DNA from: Ascaphus truei
Taxonomy: Eukaryota > Chordata > Amphibia > Anura > Ascaphidae
Direction: 5' to 3'
Assembly (NCBI GenBank): GCA_036426205.1
Contig: CM071570.1
Location: 72,122,728-72,186,727 of the forward strand
DNA: 64,000 nucleotides
A program made the position numbers and the translations under genes. This document shows, in pieces, positions 11,100 to 20,644 of the stretch. The notes under the pieces were generated by a model that saw only the letters and a program-made list of their open reading frames with translations, made no database searches and was not told the origin of the DNA. The stretch's first letter is position 1; every line of letters starts with the position of its first letter.

Positions 11100-12630
11100 A
11101 AGAGGGACACATGGTACTTCCCTTTGACCCAAACGACAAAAGTCTCCCTCCGTAAAAATAGGATAACTGCACCAGATGGATCTAACAAATTCTAAGAAGC
11201 ATGAAGATCACTGTAACAGGGAACACCCTGTTACGATCAAATAGCATTGGCAGACTAGAAGGAAATTCAAAGTATGGCCTCTAAGGTAACACTAAACCTC
11301 TGTACAGAAGTCGCAGTGGTAAGTGGTTCAAGCTAATGCTCCTTAATGGATAATGTCAGTCTGGTACGATAAAGCAGAAACAGCCACTGTGCCTCATAGA
11401 ACGAACAATGCAAAGGCCATACATTACAAAATCAGAGTTGTCAGTCCGTTTGAGCAACTGCCAGCAATGTGTACCAGCTGCTTTGAGATCTTTGAAGGCA
11501 GGCGGTCCACACACTAGCCGGGTGGGCGGAGACAATCCCCTTCAGCAGTTCCTATAGGTGGCTGTGTGATACATCTCAACTGCAGGGTGATCAAGGTGAA
11601 AGCTGCGGCTTCTCCGGCGTCTGATGTCACACGCAGGCCTCACCCCATGGGTGCTGACGGGTCCGCTCTTACCGTGGGATGGGAGAGTGCTCTATCTGTG
11701 GTTTCCATAACTACCAGATAGCTTCCCAGAGAATGCACGCGCAATCGCCTCGGCAACCCATGTATCCAATCACCCCACGTAAATGAAGTAACCACAGGGA
11801 AGACAAGCAGTGGGTTAGTGGGGATAGCATGATGAGGGGGACCCTACTACACAATGGAGATGCACTACTAAAAGGAACTAATACAGGGCCCCCCATACCG
11901 AGTAAACCCTATGGTGACCAATGATAATCAAACAAACCTTGCAGAGCAAAGTGTAGTGTAAACTAAGTGTAACCTAGAGCAGCACGGATGCGAAAACAAT
12001 AGTCACTAAATGAAGTGTATACACAAACCAGCACACTAAAGAGTTGGAATGAAAGTCAAATAAAGTTCTAATGAAGCAAATGATCCCCAAATTAGTGCAT
12101 TTTAGGTTCAAGGCTGAGAGAAGGGCCGAGGTGAGAGAAGATCTCAAAGGTCAAGGAAGGTTCTCTGGCTAGATGCAACATTTTGACCAGAGGGCGCTGT
12201 GGGGGGGTTACCTCAGCAGCACCCTTCCATGGTCACGGAGAACGGCACAGCCTCCAAATCGAATGGTCTGTGGAGGTGATGGGGATGGTCAACTAACGTT
12301 TTATTTGGAGGGTTATAGTGACCGTTATCAAGTCATACAGTATGGAGAAGTATCGGCGAGTGGGTCATCTGACTCGAAAGCTACTACAGAAAGAGTCTAG
12401 ATGGATAAGGACATTGGGCACCCTAATCCCAGGGGGGATGAATAAAGAACTTGATCTAAGCTGCTATTTTTGATTTGCTGCTTTTATAGATTTGGAACAC
12501 AGGCAGCCGTCTCTGGGGTTGTCTTACTATTGGTGTCACTTCACCCCCCTCCTTTTTTTTGTTTCCCCTTTTTCCCCACTTCCTCCCCTCCCCAATATGC
12601 CAGTTGGGCTTACATCATTTTTTTTTTGAA
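11100..12630. other. Moderately GC DNA of unknown nature
   Basis: No coding or repeat signature was recognised. The only open stretches lack known motifs. Confidence 0.4.
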
Positions 12631-12839
12631 GTGAAACTTCCTTAGTGGCACCTCATTCGAACTGGGGCAAAAATGGATTGTGGAGACAGAAATGAAACGG
12701 ATGTGACGTCAGTGCTGGCAGTTGAGGCCGGGCTGTGTTCTGGCTCAGCCCGACCCCAACACTGACATCACACCCGCTATCGCCGCCGCTCCTAATGGCC
12801 ACCACTCCCCCTACACAGCCACAGACATGCCGCTCCTAA

Positions 12840-13690
12840 CGTCCGCAATTTCCCCCAGGTGGAGATGCGCACGGGCGGCATCCGGGGCAACCAGCTGACC
12901 GGCTCCTGGGACCAGGCCCGCTCTCTGTCCCAGCCGCGTGCTCTGCCGGGCTGGTGACTCAGACAGAGCCCCCCTGCGCATGCCATTCCTCCCACACGTC
13001 CGTCGCCGCCGTTCCTAACTGCCGCCGCTGCCCACGCCCGCTGACATGCGCGGTAGTCATGGCGACACTCACTGACAGCTCGGAGACCTCCTTGCGCTGC
13101 CGGGTGAATGAGGAGGACGGCTTTCCCTTCTCCTCCTCCTCCTCCCCCGCTCCCCTCTCCCCCGCTCAACATTTACTCACAGCTGAGATCCTGCACTAGT
13201 GCGGCTGCGCCGAACTGCTGCTGCTCTCCGCGTGGGCCGTGGACGTGGTGCGGGACGTGGTGAGCCAGAGCTCCTTCCAGTACTGCGGGCTGGTGACGGC
13301 GGTGAGCCCCGGGGAGGCCGAGGGGGCCACCAGCAGCTGGAGGAGTGGATGGGGAACATGAACTTCACGGCTGAGGTGATGTGGGCGCCGCTGCTGCTGA
13401 TCCCGATCTCCCCGCACCTATTCCTGGCCCCGGCCTTCTCCTCTCTCTTCCCGCTGCTACCTGGCAGAGACCTGCAGGCTCTCAACTGCAGCTGGCCAGA
13501 CAAGAAGAGGATCCCGGGGCTGGGGGACGTGGAGCTGCCCTCCTTGCCCCCCGAGCTACAGCTTCACATCCGGAGACTCAACCGCCTGATGGAGGGTATT
13601 GGGATGAGAGAGGAGTGCTTCTCGTGGAGCACCTGAGTAGGATCATTGCGGGGGAGCTGGCCAGCTATCCTCAGGCGAGAAACCGCAGGA
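12840..13690 (+). pseudogene. GC-rich gene-like segment inside the transposon
   Basis: The segment has coding-like composition and amino-acid patterns without low complexity. A stretch at about 13205-13320 reads ELLLLSAWAVDVVRDVVSQS. A longer frame at 13325-13636 includes MWAPLLLIPISPHLFLAPAF and LPSLPPELQLHIRRLNRLME. A third frame then gives RIIAGELASYPQARNRRK. Changing frames at about 13320 and 13630 imply frameshifts. A TTTCCCCCAG stretch at 12850-12859 could be a splice acceptor. The protein family was not recognised. It may be a captured host gene fragment or a processed pseudogene. Function is unlikely given the frame breaks. Confidence 0.4.
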
Positions 13691-13694
13691 AGCA

Positions 13695-14130
13695 TACACT
13701 GACACACACACACAAAGACTGACACACACACTCACACATTCACTTACTGACTGACACATACACACTCACTGACTGACACACATACACACGCACTCACTGA
13801 CTGACGCACGTACACACGCACTCACTGACTGACGCACGTAGACACGCACTCACTGACTGACGCACGTACACACGCACTCACTGACTGACGCACGTACACA
13901 CGCACTCACTGACTGACGCACGTACACACGCACTCACTGACTGACGCACGTACACACTCACTGACTGACGCACGTACTCATTCTCTGACTGACGCACATA
14001 CACACTCACTCACTGACTGACGCACGTACACACTCACTCACTTGACTGACGCCGTACACACACACTCACTGACTGGACGCAAGTTACACCACTCACTCAC
14101 TGACTGACACATACAGACTGACACACACAC
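13695..14130. repeat. CACTGACTGACGCACGTACA minisatellite
   Basis: Tandem units of roughly 26-28 bp built from CACTCACTGACTGACGCA and CGTACACACG follow the gene-like segment. Units degrade toward the right edge, where single-base irregularities appear at about 14040-14100. Confidence 0.85.
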
Positions 14131-14896
14131 CCCAGTGATGCGCCCCCAAGTGATGTGCCTACTCCCCCCGCTGCGAGCACCTCCCATGTCCCGTACCTCC
14201 GCTGGGGGGCTGGCTGCAGCAGGAAACACAGCCCACAGCTCCACCGGGGGGAGGAGACTCAGACAGAGTTCCCCGTGTCCGCAGCTACCTCGTGGTGGGG
14301 GTAGGTCACAGAGAGAGACATACACACCACAGAGAGACACACACAACACCAAACACACTGACTGACACACGCAGATAACAAGAATTCAGTTACTATAAAT
14401 AGAAGTGCAAATAGCTAAAACATGTGGTCAAACTTTTGTGTTTGGAAGTGAAATTGTTTGTGATTTTTAATTAAAACTCACCCACAAATAAAATTCTGTG
14501 ACAAAAACAAGAAGTTTCACTTACTATGCGCGTGTCAGACACACCAGCTTTTTTTTTTACATTTTTTTCCCGAGATGTGTATTATGCAGTATATGTCATT
14601 TTTAATATTTAATATAATATATTATTATAATATATTAGCAACTGTAAATATTACTGTATGTTCATTTGCATGTCTTAGACAGGTCTGCAACCCTGTCTTT
14701 CCCCATTGTCACCCAGCATACAGCGCTTCCACTGCAGCAAGGGATTCTGGGAAATGACATGCAAATGAGCACTCAGTGCCACCTTTTGTCTCAAGCTCCT
14801 ATTACACAAGCCAATCCTCAAGCCAATGCATGCTGTTTTAAACACAGCTTTTAGACAGAGGCTGGGATGAGATGAGATGCAAAGCCATTAGACCCA

Positions 14897-14939
14897 CTCA
14901 CATACATGTTTCAACCTTGATGGGTATCATCAGTGTGAG
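14897..14939 (-). ncRNA. Hammerhead ribozyme, type I (HHR1)
   Basis: Read on the reverse strand, helix I is CTCACA/TGTGAG (6 bp, 14934-14939 with 14897-14902). The core is CTGATGA (14927-14933). Helix II has ACC/GGT closing CATCAA, with flanking U-U. GAAAC lies at 14908-14912, and a minimal helix III AC/GT precedes the GUA cleavage triplet. Cleavage is predicted between 14903 and 14902. All invariant core bases are present. Confidence 0.8.
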
Positions 14940-14990
14940 GCTGTTCTTAATGGCTAGCAGGTTTGAGACTAGACTAGGTAATCACCACTG

Positions 14991-15008
14991 TCATTTAGGT
15001 TATGGTGG
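14991..15008 (-). promoter_or_regulatory. Candidate PSE-like box
   Basis: The reverse strand reads CCACCATAACCTAAATGA, close to the vertebrate PSE pattern TCACCNTNANNNNAAARNG over its first half. It lies 136 bp downstream of the DSE-like block at 15144-15177 and 52 bp upstream of HHR1. Both spacings fit an snRNA promoter initiating near the ribozyme. No TATA box follows, which would favour RNA polymerase II. Confidence 0.45.
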
Positions 15009-15143
15009 GTAAAAAAAGTGACAAAAACCCTCCACAGTAAAGCATAAAGCAACTGTAAATATTACTGTATGTTCATTTGCATGTCTTAGACAGGTCTGCA
15101 ACCCTGTCTTTCCCCATTTTCACCCAGCATACAGCGCTTCCAC

Positions 15144-15177
15144 TGCATCAAGGGATTCTGGGAAATGACATGCAAAT
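15144..15177 (-). promoter_or_regulatory. Candidate snRNA-type DSE (octamer plus STAF-like site)
   Basis: On the reverse strand ATTTGCAT (15170-15177) is followed after 4 bp by TTTCCCAGAATCCCTTG (15165 downward). Octamer and STAF/ZNF143 sites together form the distal sequence element of vertebrate snRNA and U6-type promoters. The block is repeated in unit 1 (14737-14766), where the STAF-like part reads TTTCCCAGAATCCCTTGC, and in the other hammerhead repeats. Function is inferred. Confidence 0.5.
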
Positions 15178-15302
15178 GAGCACTCAGTGCCACCTTTTGT
15201 CTCAAGCTCGTATTACACAAGCCAATCCTCAAGCCAATGCATGCTGTTTTAAACACAGCTTTTAGACAGAGGCTGGGATGAGATGCAAAGCCATTAGACC
15301 CA

Positions 15303-15345
15303 CTCACATACATGTTTCAACCTTGATGGGTATCATCAGTGTGAG
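15303..15345 (-). ncRNA. Hammerhead ribozyme, type I (HHR2)
   Basis: Identical in every helix and core position to HHR1, one unit away. Predicted cleavage lies between 15309 and 15308. Cleavage at both sites of a read-through transcript would release a monomer of 406 nt. Confidence 0.8.
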
Positions 15346-15429
15346 GCTGGTCTTAATGGCTAGCAGGTTTGAGACTAGACTAGGAAATCACCACTGTCAT
15401 TTAGGTTATGGTGGGTAAAAAACCCTATA

Positions 15430-15840
15430 CAGGCATACCCCGTTTTACATACACTCGCTTTACGTACACTCACTAGTACGTACATTTTTTTTTGTTGCAC
15501 CTTACCCCCTGTGTACGTACGCGTGCTTCGCGAGTACGGACACCAGGGGGCGGCGTGCGCACCTCAACACTCCTGCAACCTCCTTCATGCTCGATCTCCC
15601 TGTTCCCTCTGCCCTCCGATCTGTCTCTGTTACCCCTCCCATCTGTCTCTGTTCCCCCTCCCATCTGTCTCCGTTCCTCCTGCACCCAAGCTCCATAAAT
15701 CTGCAGCTTAACCAGCAATTCTGCCCGCACTTTCTGCAGCCCGTGATTCTGCTTCCTCCGATCCCCCGCTCCTCCCCCCTCCTCCCTCCTCAGAGCTCGC
15801 TCCTGTCTGCTGTGAGGGGGAGGAGAAGATCGTCTGCTGC
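15430..15840. mobile_element. Tigger/pogo-like terminus and unidentified interior
   Basis: CAGGCATACCCCGTTTTAC starts at 15430 immediately after TA (15428-15429). This resembles the terminal repeat of Tigger (pogo) elements, which target TA. The interior is pyrimidine-rich. The matching right terminus was not found, and the sequence passes into GT repeats. Confidence 0.5.
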
Positions 15841-15999
15841 TGTGTGTGTGTGTGTGTGTGTGACTGAGTGACAGTGTGTGTGACTGAGTGACAGTGTGTG
15901 ACTGAGTGACAGTGTGTGACTGAGTGACAGTGTGTGACAGTGTGTGACAGTGTGTGTGTGTGTGTGTGTGTGTGTCTGAGTGAGTGTGTGTGTGTGTGT

Positions 16000-16039
<40 letters not shown>

Positions 16040-16095
16040 CTGACAATGTATGTGTGTGTGACTGAGTGACAATGTATGTGTGTGTGACTGAGTGA

Positions 16096-16126
<31 letters not shown>

Positions 16127-16148
16127 ACTGAGTGACAGTGTGTGTGAC
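15841..16148. repeat. GT-rich microsatellite with GTGTGACTGAGTGACA units
   Basis: Alternating (GT)n and GACTGAGTGACA units fill this interval. Long open stretches on both strands here are artefacts of the repeat. Confidence 0.9.
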
Positions 16149-16480
16149 ATGCAAATGAGCACACAGTGCAAGTTTTTGCTTCAAAAACCATTTTTAACAT
16201 GGTTCCCTATAGGCTTAAGCTTGCTGCACGGTCACAGCTTTGAGCACAGCCAGGGTTAAGGTGCATACCCAGAAAACCACCCACAGACAGCTGTTTCGAC
16301 CTTAATGGGTCTCATCAGTGTGGGGCTGATTAACTGGGTATGCAAAGAAGCTAAAGGATAGGCCAACCATAATACTGGGTTAAGGCGGGGTTGCAGACCT
16401 GCCTAAGACATGCAGATGAGCATACAGTTGTATTTACATTTGCATATTTGCTTTGCTGTGGAGGGTTTTTGTCACTTTTT
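16149..16480 (-). repeat. Hammerhead repeat, second subfamily
   Basis: A non-tandem copy related to the 14637-15427 units (ACATGCAAATGAGCAC at its left, then hammerhead), but with a diverged middle. From about 16385 a segment related to the opposite orientation follows (GCAGACCTGCCTAAGACATG, then GTGGAGGGTTTTTGTCACTT), so the locus is partly inverted. Its right side merges with a GTATGT microsatellite and the gap. Confidence 0.65.
16280..16324 (-). ncRNA. Hammerhead ribozyme, type I (HHR3)
   Basis: The most regular hammerhead in the window. Helix I is CCCACA/TGTGGG (16319-16324 with 16280-16285) and the core is CTGATGA (16312-16318). Helix II GACC/GGTC is fully paired, then GAAAC, helix III AC/GT with an AGCT loop, and a GUC triplet. 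Cleavage is predicted between 16286 and 16285. Confidence 0.85.
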
Positions 16481-16507
16481 TTACTCACCCTAACTTAACT
16501 CAGTATT

Positions 16508-16515
16508 ATGGTATA

Positions 16516-16594
<79 letters not shown>

Positions 16595-16596
16595 GT
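16508..16596. repeat. (GTATGT)n microsatellite
   Basis: A perfect hexanucleotide run that enters the assembly gap. Confidence 0.95.
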
Positions 16597-16902
16597 NNNN
16601 NNNNNNNNNNNNNNNNNNNNNNNNNNNNNNNNNNNNNNNNNNNNNNNNNNNNNNNNNNNNNNNNNNNNNNNNNNNNNNNNNNNNNNNNNNNNNNNNNNNN
16701 NNNNNNNNNNNNNNNNNNNNNNNNNNNNNNNNNNNNNNNNNNNNNNNNNNNNNNNNNNNNNNNNNNNNNNNNNNNNNNNNNNNNNNNNNNNNNNNNNNNN
16801 NNNNNNNNNNNNNNNNNNNNNNNNNNNNNNNNNNNNNNNNNNNNNNNNNNNNNNNNNNNNNNNNNNNNNNNNNNNNNNNNNNNNNNNNNNNNNNNNNNNN
16901 NN
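16597..16902. other. Assembly gap
   Basis: 306 undetermined bases, bounded by the GTATGT repeat on the left and by TGCAAATGAATATACAGG, a hammerhead-repeat fragment, on the right. Confidence 1.
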
Positions 16903-16950
16903 TGCAAATGAATATACAGGAATATTTACAGTTGCTATTTATATATATAG
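16903..16950 (+). repeat. Hammerhead-repeat end fragment
   Basis: TGCAAATGAATATACAG and AATATTTACAGTTGCT match the end of the 0.4-kb hammerhead units in forward orientation. The remainder of this copy presumably lies in the gap. Confidence 0.6.
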
Positions 16951-17131
16951 GCACAATTGTCAGATGGCACTCACATATAATCTTAAAATGCAGGTGCTTG
17001 TCCCATAGGTAATGTGTAGATAAATAGTTCCTTACCAGGCAGACCTCGAATCCCAGGACACCACAGCAAAGAAGAGACAGCACTCAAGGTAATCCTGTGT
17101 CAAAAGTGTATTCAAGGAAACATGGCACAAT

Positions 17132-17177
17132 CACCCGACGTTTCGGTCCTAAGAAAAGGACCTTTCTCATGGGAGTG
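17132..17177 (-). ncRNA. Degenerate hammerhead-like motif (PLE relic)
   Basis: On the reverse strand ATGAGAA is followed by a strong helix II (GGTCC/GGACC), then GAAACGTC. Helix I is CACTC/GGGTG. C3 and G8 of the standard core are both A. The lineage matches other PLE motifs here. The flanking 16990-17190 is probably the PLE relic itself. Confidence 0.5.
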
Positions 17178-17189
17178 CTGGGACTCTAT

Positions 17190-18000
17190 AATCTATAGGT
17201 CAAGCATTTCAATCATTTATAGTGAACATATAAAGCACTACCACTTCTGAAAAGGTGGTTATAGGGGGCAAGATGCATCAAATTTGCTTGAAATCTCCCT
17301 TTTTAGAAAAAATAAAGAGAACACAAGGAAATCAGCGGCAAACCACATTTGATATAGTATTGGATTTGCAGAATTTTAAGCAACTTTTCTTTTTGCAATG
17401 GGGGAATTCCTAAAATTTTTATTGGTGGCTTTTCTCCATCTAATTAGCGCTGACAATATTAACTAATAGACACTGATAATGAAGCAATCTGAGACATGTT
17501 CACACATACATTGTCTTGGTTTTTTGGACAATTAAAGAGGTGATCTATCATAGCTGTCCTGATGCTAAACTGGCATAATATTGATGTGCATAATAGCACC
17601 AGATTTATGAGGGTCAAAAATGACTTGGAATTTCTTTTTATTTTTTTTATATATAAAGTATGTAAATCATGTGCTTTTTTAAGCATCAATGTGGCATCAG
17701 GTTTGCACCAGAGAAACACATATATATCAGATAACCTTTTTTCAAAGGTTTTGTGAGAAGCTCCCAGATTGACTGTTTTAGCATTTAATCATATCTGCAG
17801 AGGAAAATTGCATGAAATATCTATTACATTTGATGCAAATTCTACTATATAAAATATTAATTACACAAGGAAGAGCAAGACCCTTGTAAAGACTATTTTG
17901 CACAAAACCCTTAAGGTATACAGTGGGCTAAATGACTAACTCAGTCCTATATGGGGCTCTGTTGAGTATAGAATTCAAAACAAATCAAACTATATATATA
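17190..18000. other. AT-rich DNA, nothing recognised
   Basis: No gene or repeat terminus was recognised apart from a short TATATA tract near 17990. Confidence 0.4.
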
Positions 18001-18002
18001 TA

Positions 18003-18580
18003 TTGTTGAATTAAAAATAATGTAAGTGTATTTTTTTCAAACCAACTATTTTTATTCAAAGCTACAAAGCTGTAGAAGTTAAACTGAACATGGTTATATT
18101 AGGAGGAGGTTAAATGTCAGCGAAGGGGGGGGGGAGTGAAAAATACTGGTTGCATTAGTATTCAGCCCCTTAAGTCAGTACTTAGTAGAAGCACATTTGG
18201 CAGCAATTACTGCTATGAGTCTTTGAATAGGTCAGTACTAGCTTTGTCCAGTAGGATGGTGACATTTTTGCCCATTTTGCCCTGCAAAATTGATCCAGTT
18301 CTGATTAGTTTGTTGATGGCCTGCAGTCTTCAACTCGCGCCATAAATGTTCGATTGGATTCAAGTCAGGACTTTGACTGTGCGACTCAAGAACATTAATT
18401 CTCTTCTTGTTCAACCACTCCAGTGTGACTTTGGCTTTGTGCTTCAGGTTATTGTCCTGCTGAAATGTGAATTTCCTCCCCAGTTTCAGAGTCTTTGCTG
18501 ACTCAAACAGATTTCCCTCAAGGATTCACCTGTACTTTGCACCATCCATTCTCCCCTCTATCCTGACAAGTTGTTACGCC
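18003..18580 (-). pseudogene. Tc1/mariner transposase C-terminal relic
   Basis: Read on the reverse strand from 18580, the sequence encodes LVRIEGRMDGAKYR, then [19 protein letters not shown], then [17 protein letters not shown] and a terminal LIAVIAAKCASTKY. These are the C-terminal half of a Tc1-family DD34E transposase. The second catalytic Asp (in QQDN) and the Glu (in NPIE) are visible. The first Asp and the DNA-binding domain are missing because another element abuts at about 18573. In-frame stops occur, so it is dead. The 3' terminal region lies at 18003-18150. Confidence 0.85.
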
Positions 18581-19170
18581 GGTGCTGCCCGCAGACCAGA
18601 CCCGTCCCCTGTGCTGAAGGGGGAGGTAGGAATACATGCACCCGCAGCAAAGGGAGCGTGTCCGGAGTGTGGTATTAAGCATTGCCAGGCCAGATATAAG
18701 TAACGTAGACAACACTTGCCGGTACCGGGTAGGGAGTAGAATAGTGATTGCCTTGCCGAGGTCAGGGAGCGGAGAGATGAGGAAGGTTGAAGTCCAAGCC
18801 GTGATCGTGGGATACCAGAGTATACGTATTCCGAGGAGAGCCGAAGTCGAGAGCCAAAGGGGGAAGTCGTACGAGCCGTGTCAAAACCTGTAGTAACCGA
18901 GAGAACACCAAACACTTCCATACAGAGACTATGTCGAGCGATGAGTGAGGGCTCAGAGATGCTAGAAAAGGATGGACTGACAAATCAGGGATGGGGGCGG
19001 GTCAGGAGGACTGCAGGGAGCCTGTCTGGATATGTGTGGCTGATACAACCCAGGTGAGCACTGGTAGCACTCTGATTACACCCGTGCGGTGTATGGGGGC
19101 GGAGCCTCACAGCAGGAGTAGAAGTAGAAGAGTGAATGCTGGGCGCGCGCTCTGTAGCGGAAACATATAT
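18573..19170. mobile_element. GC-rich unit, possible solo LTR
   Basis: It begins TGTTACGCCGGTGCTGCC directly at the break of the Tc1 relic and ends in a GC-rich stretch near CTGTAGCGGAAACA. TGTTACG is a common LTR start and the end is compatible with a CA terminus, but no second copy or target duplication is present here. It encodes nothing recognised. Confidence 0.3.
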
Positions 19171-19985
19171 TGTCCAATACAATACATTAAAGCTGGGAGA
19201 AATGGACCTCAGAGGACCTTTGTCAGAGAAAGCACCAGATTTGGGTGCGAAGTGCATAAGGACGGTCCACTTGCGTATGGTACTACTGAATAAGACCCTT
19301 TCTGGCAAAGGCAAACACATAACCAGGGCCACCGATGGGGAGGAGAGCATAAGACGAGTGTCTCAGGCCCGGCTGCTATGGGGAGCCTTGCCGGCACCGG
19401 AAGTTGGGTTCGGCCAGAGCTGGAAGTTGGGCCCAGCCAGAGGTCAGTCCCAACCACTGCATCCGCATCCCTGTAGTTGCAGAGCTTCGGCTCTCCCCAG
19501 ATGCTGTTGGCCTGCCTCGCCCACCTGTGGTGGGCCTCTGATTGCCACCTGTGCAACCCATAAGCGGAGTGCGACTTTCGGGTGGACCCAGGTTCCAGCG
19601 CACACCGGCAGGAGAGAGGCTTGGCAGCAGCTGGGGGGAGGTACGTGTATTGTGCGTGTGTGTGGGAAGGGGGTATTCAATTGTGTGTGGAGGGGGGTAT
19701 ATTGAATTGTGGTGGGAGGGGAGTATATTGAATTGTGTGGGGAGGGGGATTATGTGTGTGTGTGTGTGTGTGTGTGCGTGTGTGTGTGTGTGTGTTTGCA
19801 AGGCCGTTGACACAGGAAGGGGCCCCGGTCAAAACTCTGGTCCTGGGCCCCAGGAAAGCGGTCAGTGGCCCTGTACATTACAGTGCATTCAAGGGAATCA
19901 GTCTGAAGATGTCTTCCGGAATCAGAAAGTGTCTTATGGAATAGCACCACTTAGTGAATATGGCACAATGTCCATAGATGCAGAA
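19171..19985. other. Unassigned sequence with GT repeats
   Basis: Short open stretches lack motifs. A (GT)n microsatellite lies at 19750-19797 and short purine/GT repeats at 19640-19750. Confidence 0.4.
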
Positions 19986-19989
19986 TTAT

Positions 19990-20644
19990 GGGGTAGATCC
20001 TCGGGTCGCTAATTTTTTAACGTTACGTTAAGGTCAATTTAACGTATCCATATCCGTAACACATATCCCCAAAAGGTGCTTTGCGATACGATGTTCTGAC
20101 ATTTTCCTTAAAAATAACGGGCCCTTACATTTTAACTGACCGTAGGCTCACTCATATGCAAATCCTATGTTAATGAGCAGTTTACCTAACAATGGAGATC
20201 CTCAGACGGAGGCTACTTCATTTATTTTAATTGTACATTAATCTATATGAAATATGAATCAATATTGTTGAGGTATGTATGGGTATACATTATTGTACCC
20301 CCTCACCTTATACAGTCATTATCACAGTATATACCATATAATTAAGTGAAGAATTGTTACATTTCTAATTGTATAACAAGATTTGCATTAGCTTTGGTAA
20401 TGCACATGAAAATCTCTGTTAATAGGCCAACTTTATAACACACCTTAAAGTTTGACCAATACACATGTGCAGTGTACTGGGAAACGCAGGCAACATAACG
20501 TTGGTGGTTTTGCTAACGGACATTATTTATGCATGGGATTGGGTTTGAGGATCCCTGTTAAATGAAGGAAAACTAAAGTCCATTACCTAATTAGGTAAGG
20601 TAACGTTATTTGCCCTCATTTAGGGCACTTCTGAGGATCAACCC
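19990..20644. mobile_element. Harbinger-like MITE (TAT target duplication)
   Basis: The termini are GGGGTAGATCCTCGG (left) and GGGTTGATCCTCAG (right, read inward). TAT flanks both sides (19987-19989 and 20645-20647). A 3-bp duplication and G-rich ends are typical of PIF/Harbinger elements. There is no coding sequence; the interior has an ATATGCAAAT octamer and AACGTTA motifs. Confidence 0.55.

Larger units (their letters stand above)
12631..14520. mobile_element. TTAA-type transposon carrying gene-like cargo
   Basis: The left end begins GTGAAACTTCCTTAGTGGCA and the right end, read inward, begins GTGAAACTTCTTG. The right 130 bp matches, inverted, the left end of the MITE at 795-1358, and the left end resembles that MITE's right end. 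The flanks are TGAA and TTAC rather than perfect TTAA, so the target duplication has decayed or the ends are slightly off. The interior has a GC-rich segment (about 12700-13690) and a CACTGACTGACG minisatellite. No transposase was recognised. Confidence 0.6.
14637..15047 (-). repeat. Hammerhead repeat monomer, unit 1 (retrozyme-like)
   Basis: A unit of 411 bp starting AGCAACTGTAAATATTACTG is followed directly by a second copy. On the reverse strand it contains an octamer plus STAF-like block (14737-14766), a second octamer, a CCACCATAACC box (14991-15008) and a hammerhead (14897-14939). No protein is encoded. Tandem non-coding units of a few hundred bp with type I hammerheads are the defining feature of animal retrozymes, and newt satellite 2 is similar. 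The left flank is a TA-rich tract. Confidence 0.75.
15048..15427 (-). repeat. Hammerhead repeat monomer, unit 2 (truncated)
   Basis: A near-identical tandem copy of 14637-15047. It differs by a few substitutions and a 5-bp deletion near 15280, so the ribozyme-to-ribozyme distance is 406 bp. Its right end is shortened by an internal deletion and stops where a Tigger-like terminus begins at 15430. Confidence 0.75.

Noticed and set aside
10493..11195. Overlapping frames of 100-230 residues on both strands
   Set aside because: They arise from stop-poor CpG-rich sequence and palindromes; no domain or codon pattern supports a gene.
13695..14130. Possible CRISPR-like array
   Set aside because: Units are contiguous tandem repeats without unique spacers, in a vertebrate context.
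15473..16200. Long open frames of His-Thr or Val-Cys repeats on both strands
   Set aside because: They are translations of GT/CA and GACTGAGTGACA repeats, with no non-repetitive protein core.
16453..17083. Open frames running across the gap
   Set aside because: They consist of GTATGT repeats and undetermined bases.
19136..19813. Frames up to 189 residues
   Set aside because: No family motif, overlapping frames on both strands, and GT-repeat ends.
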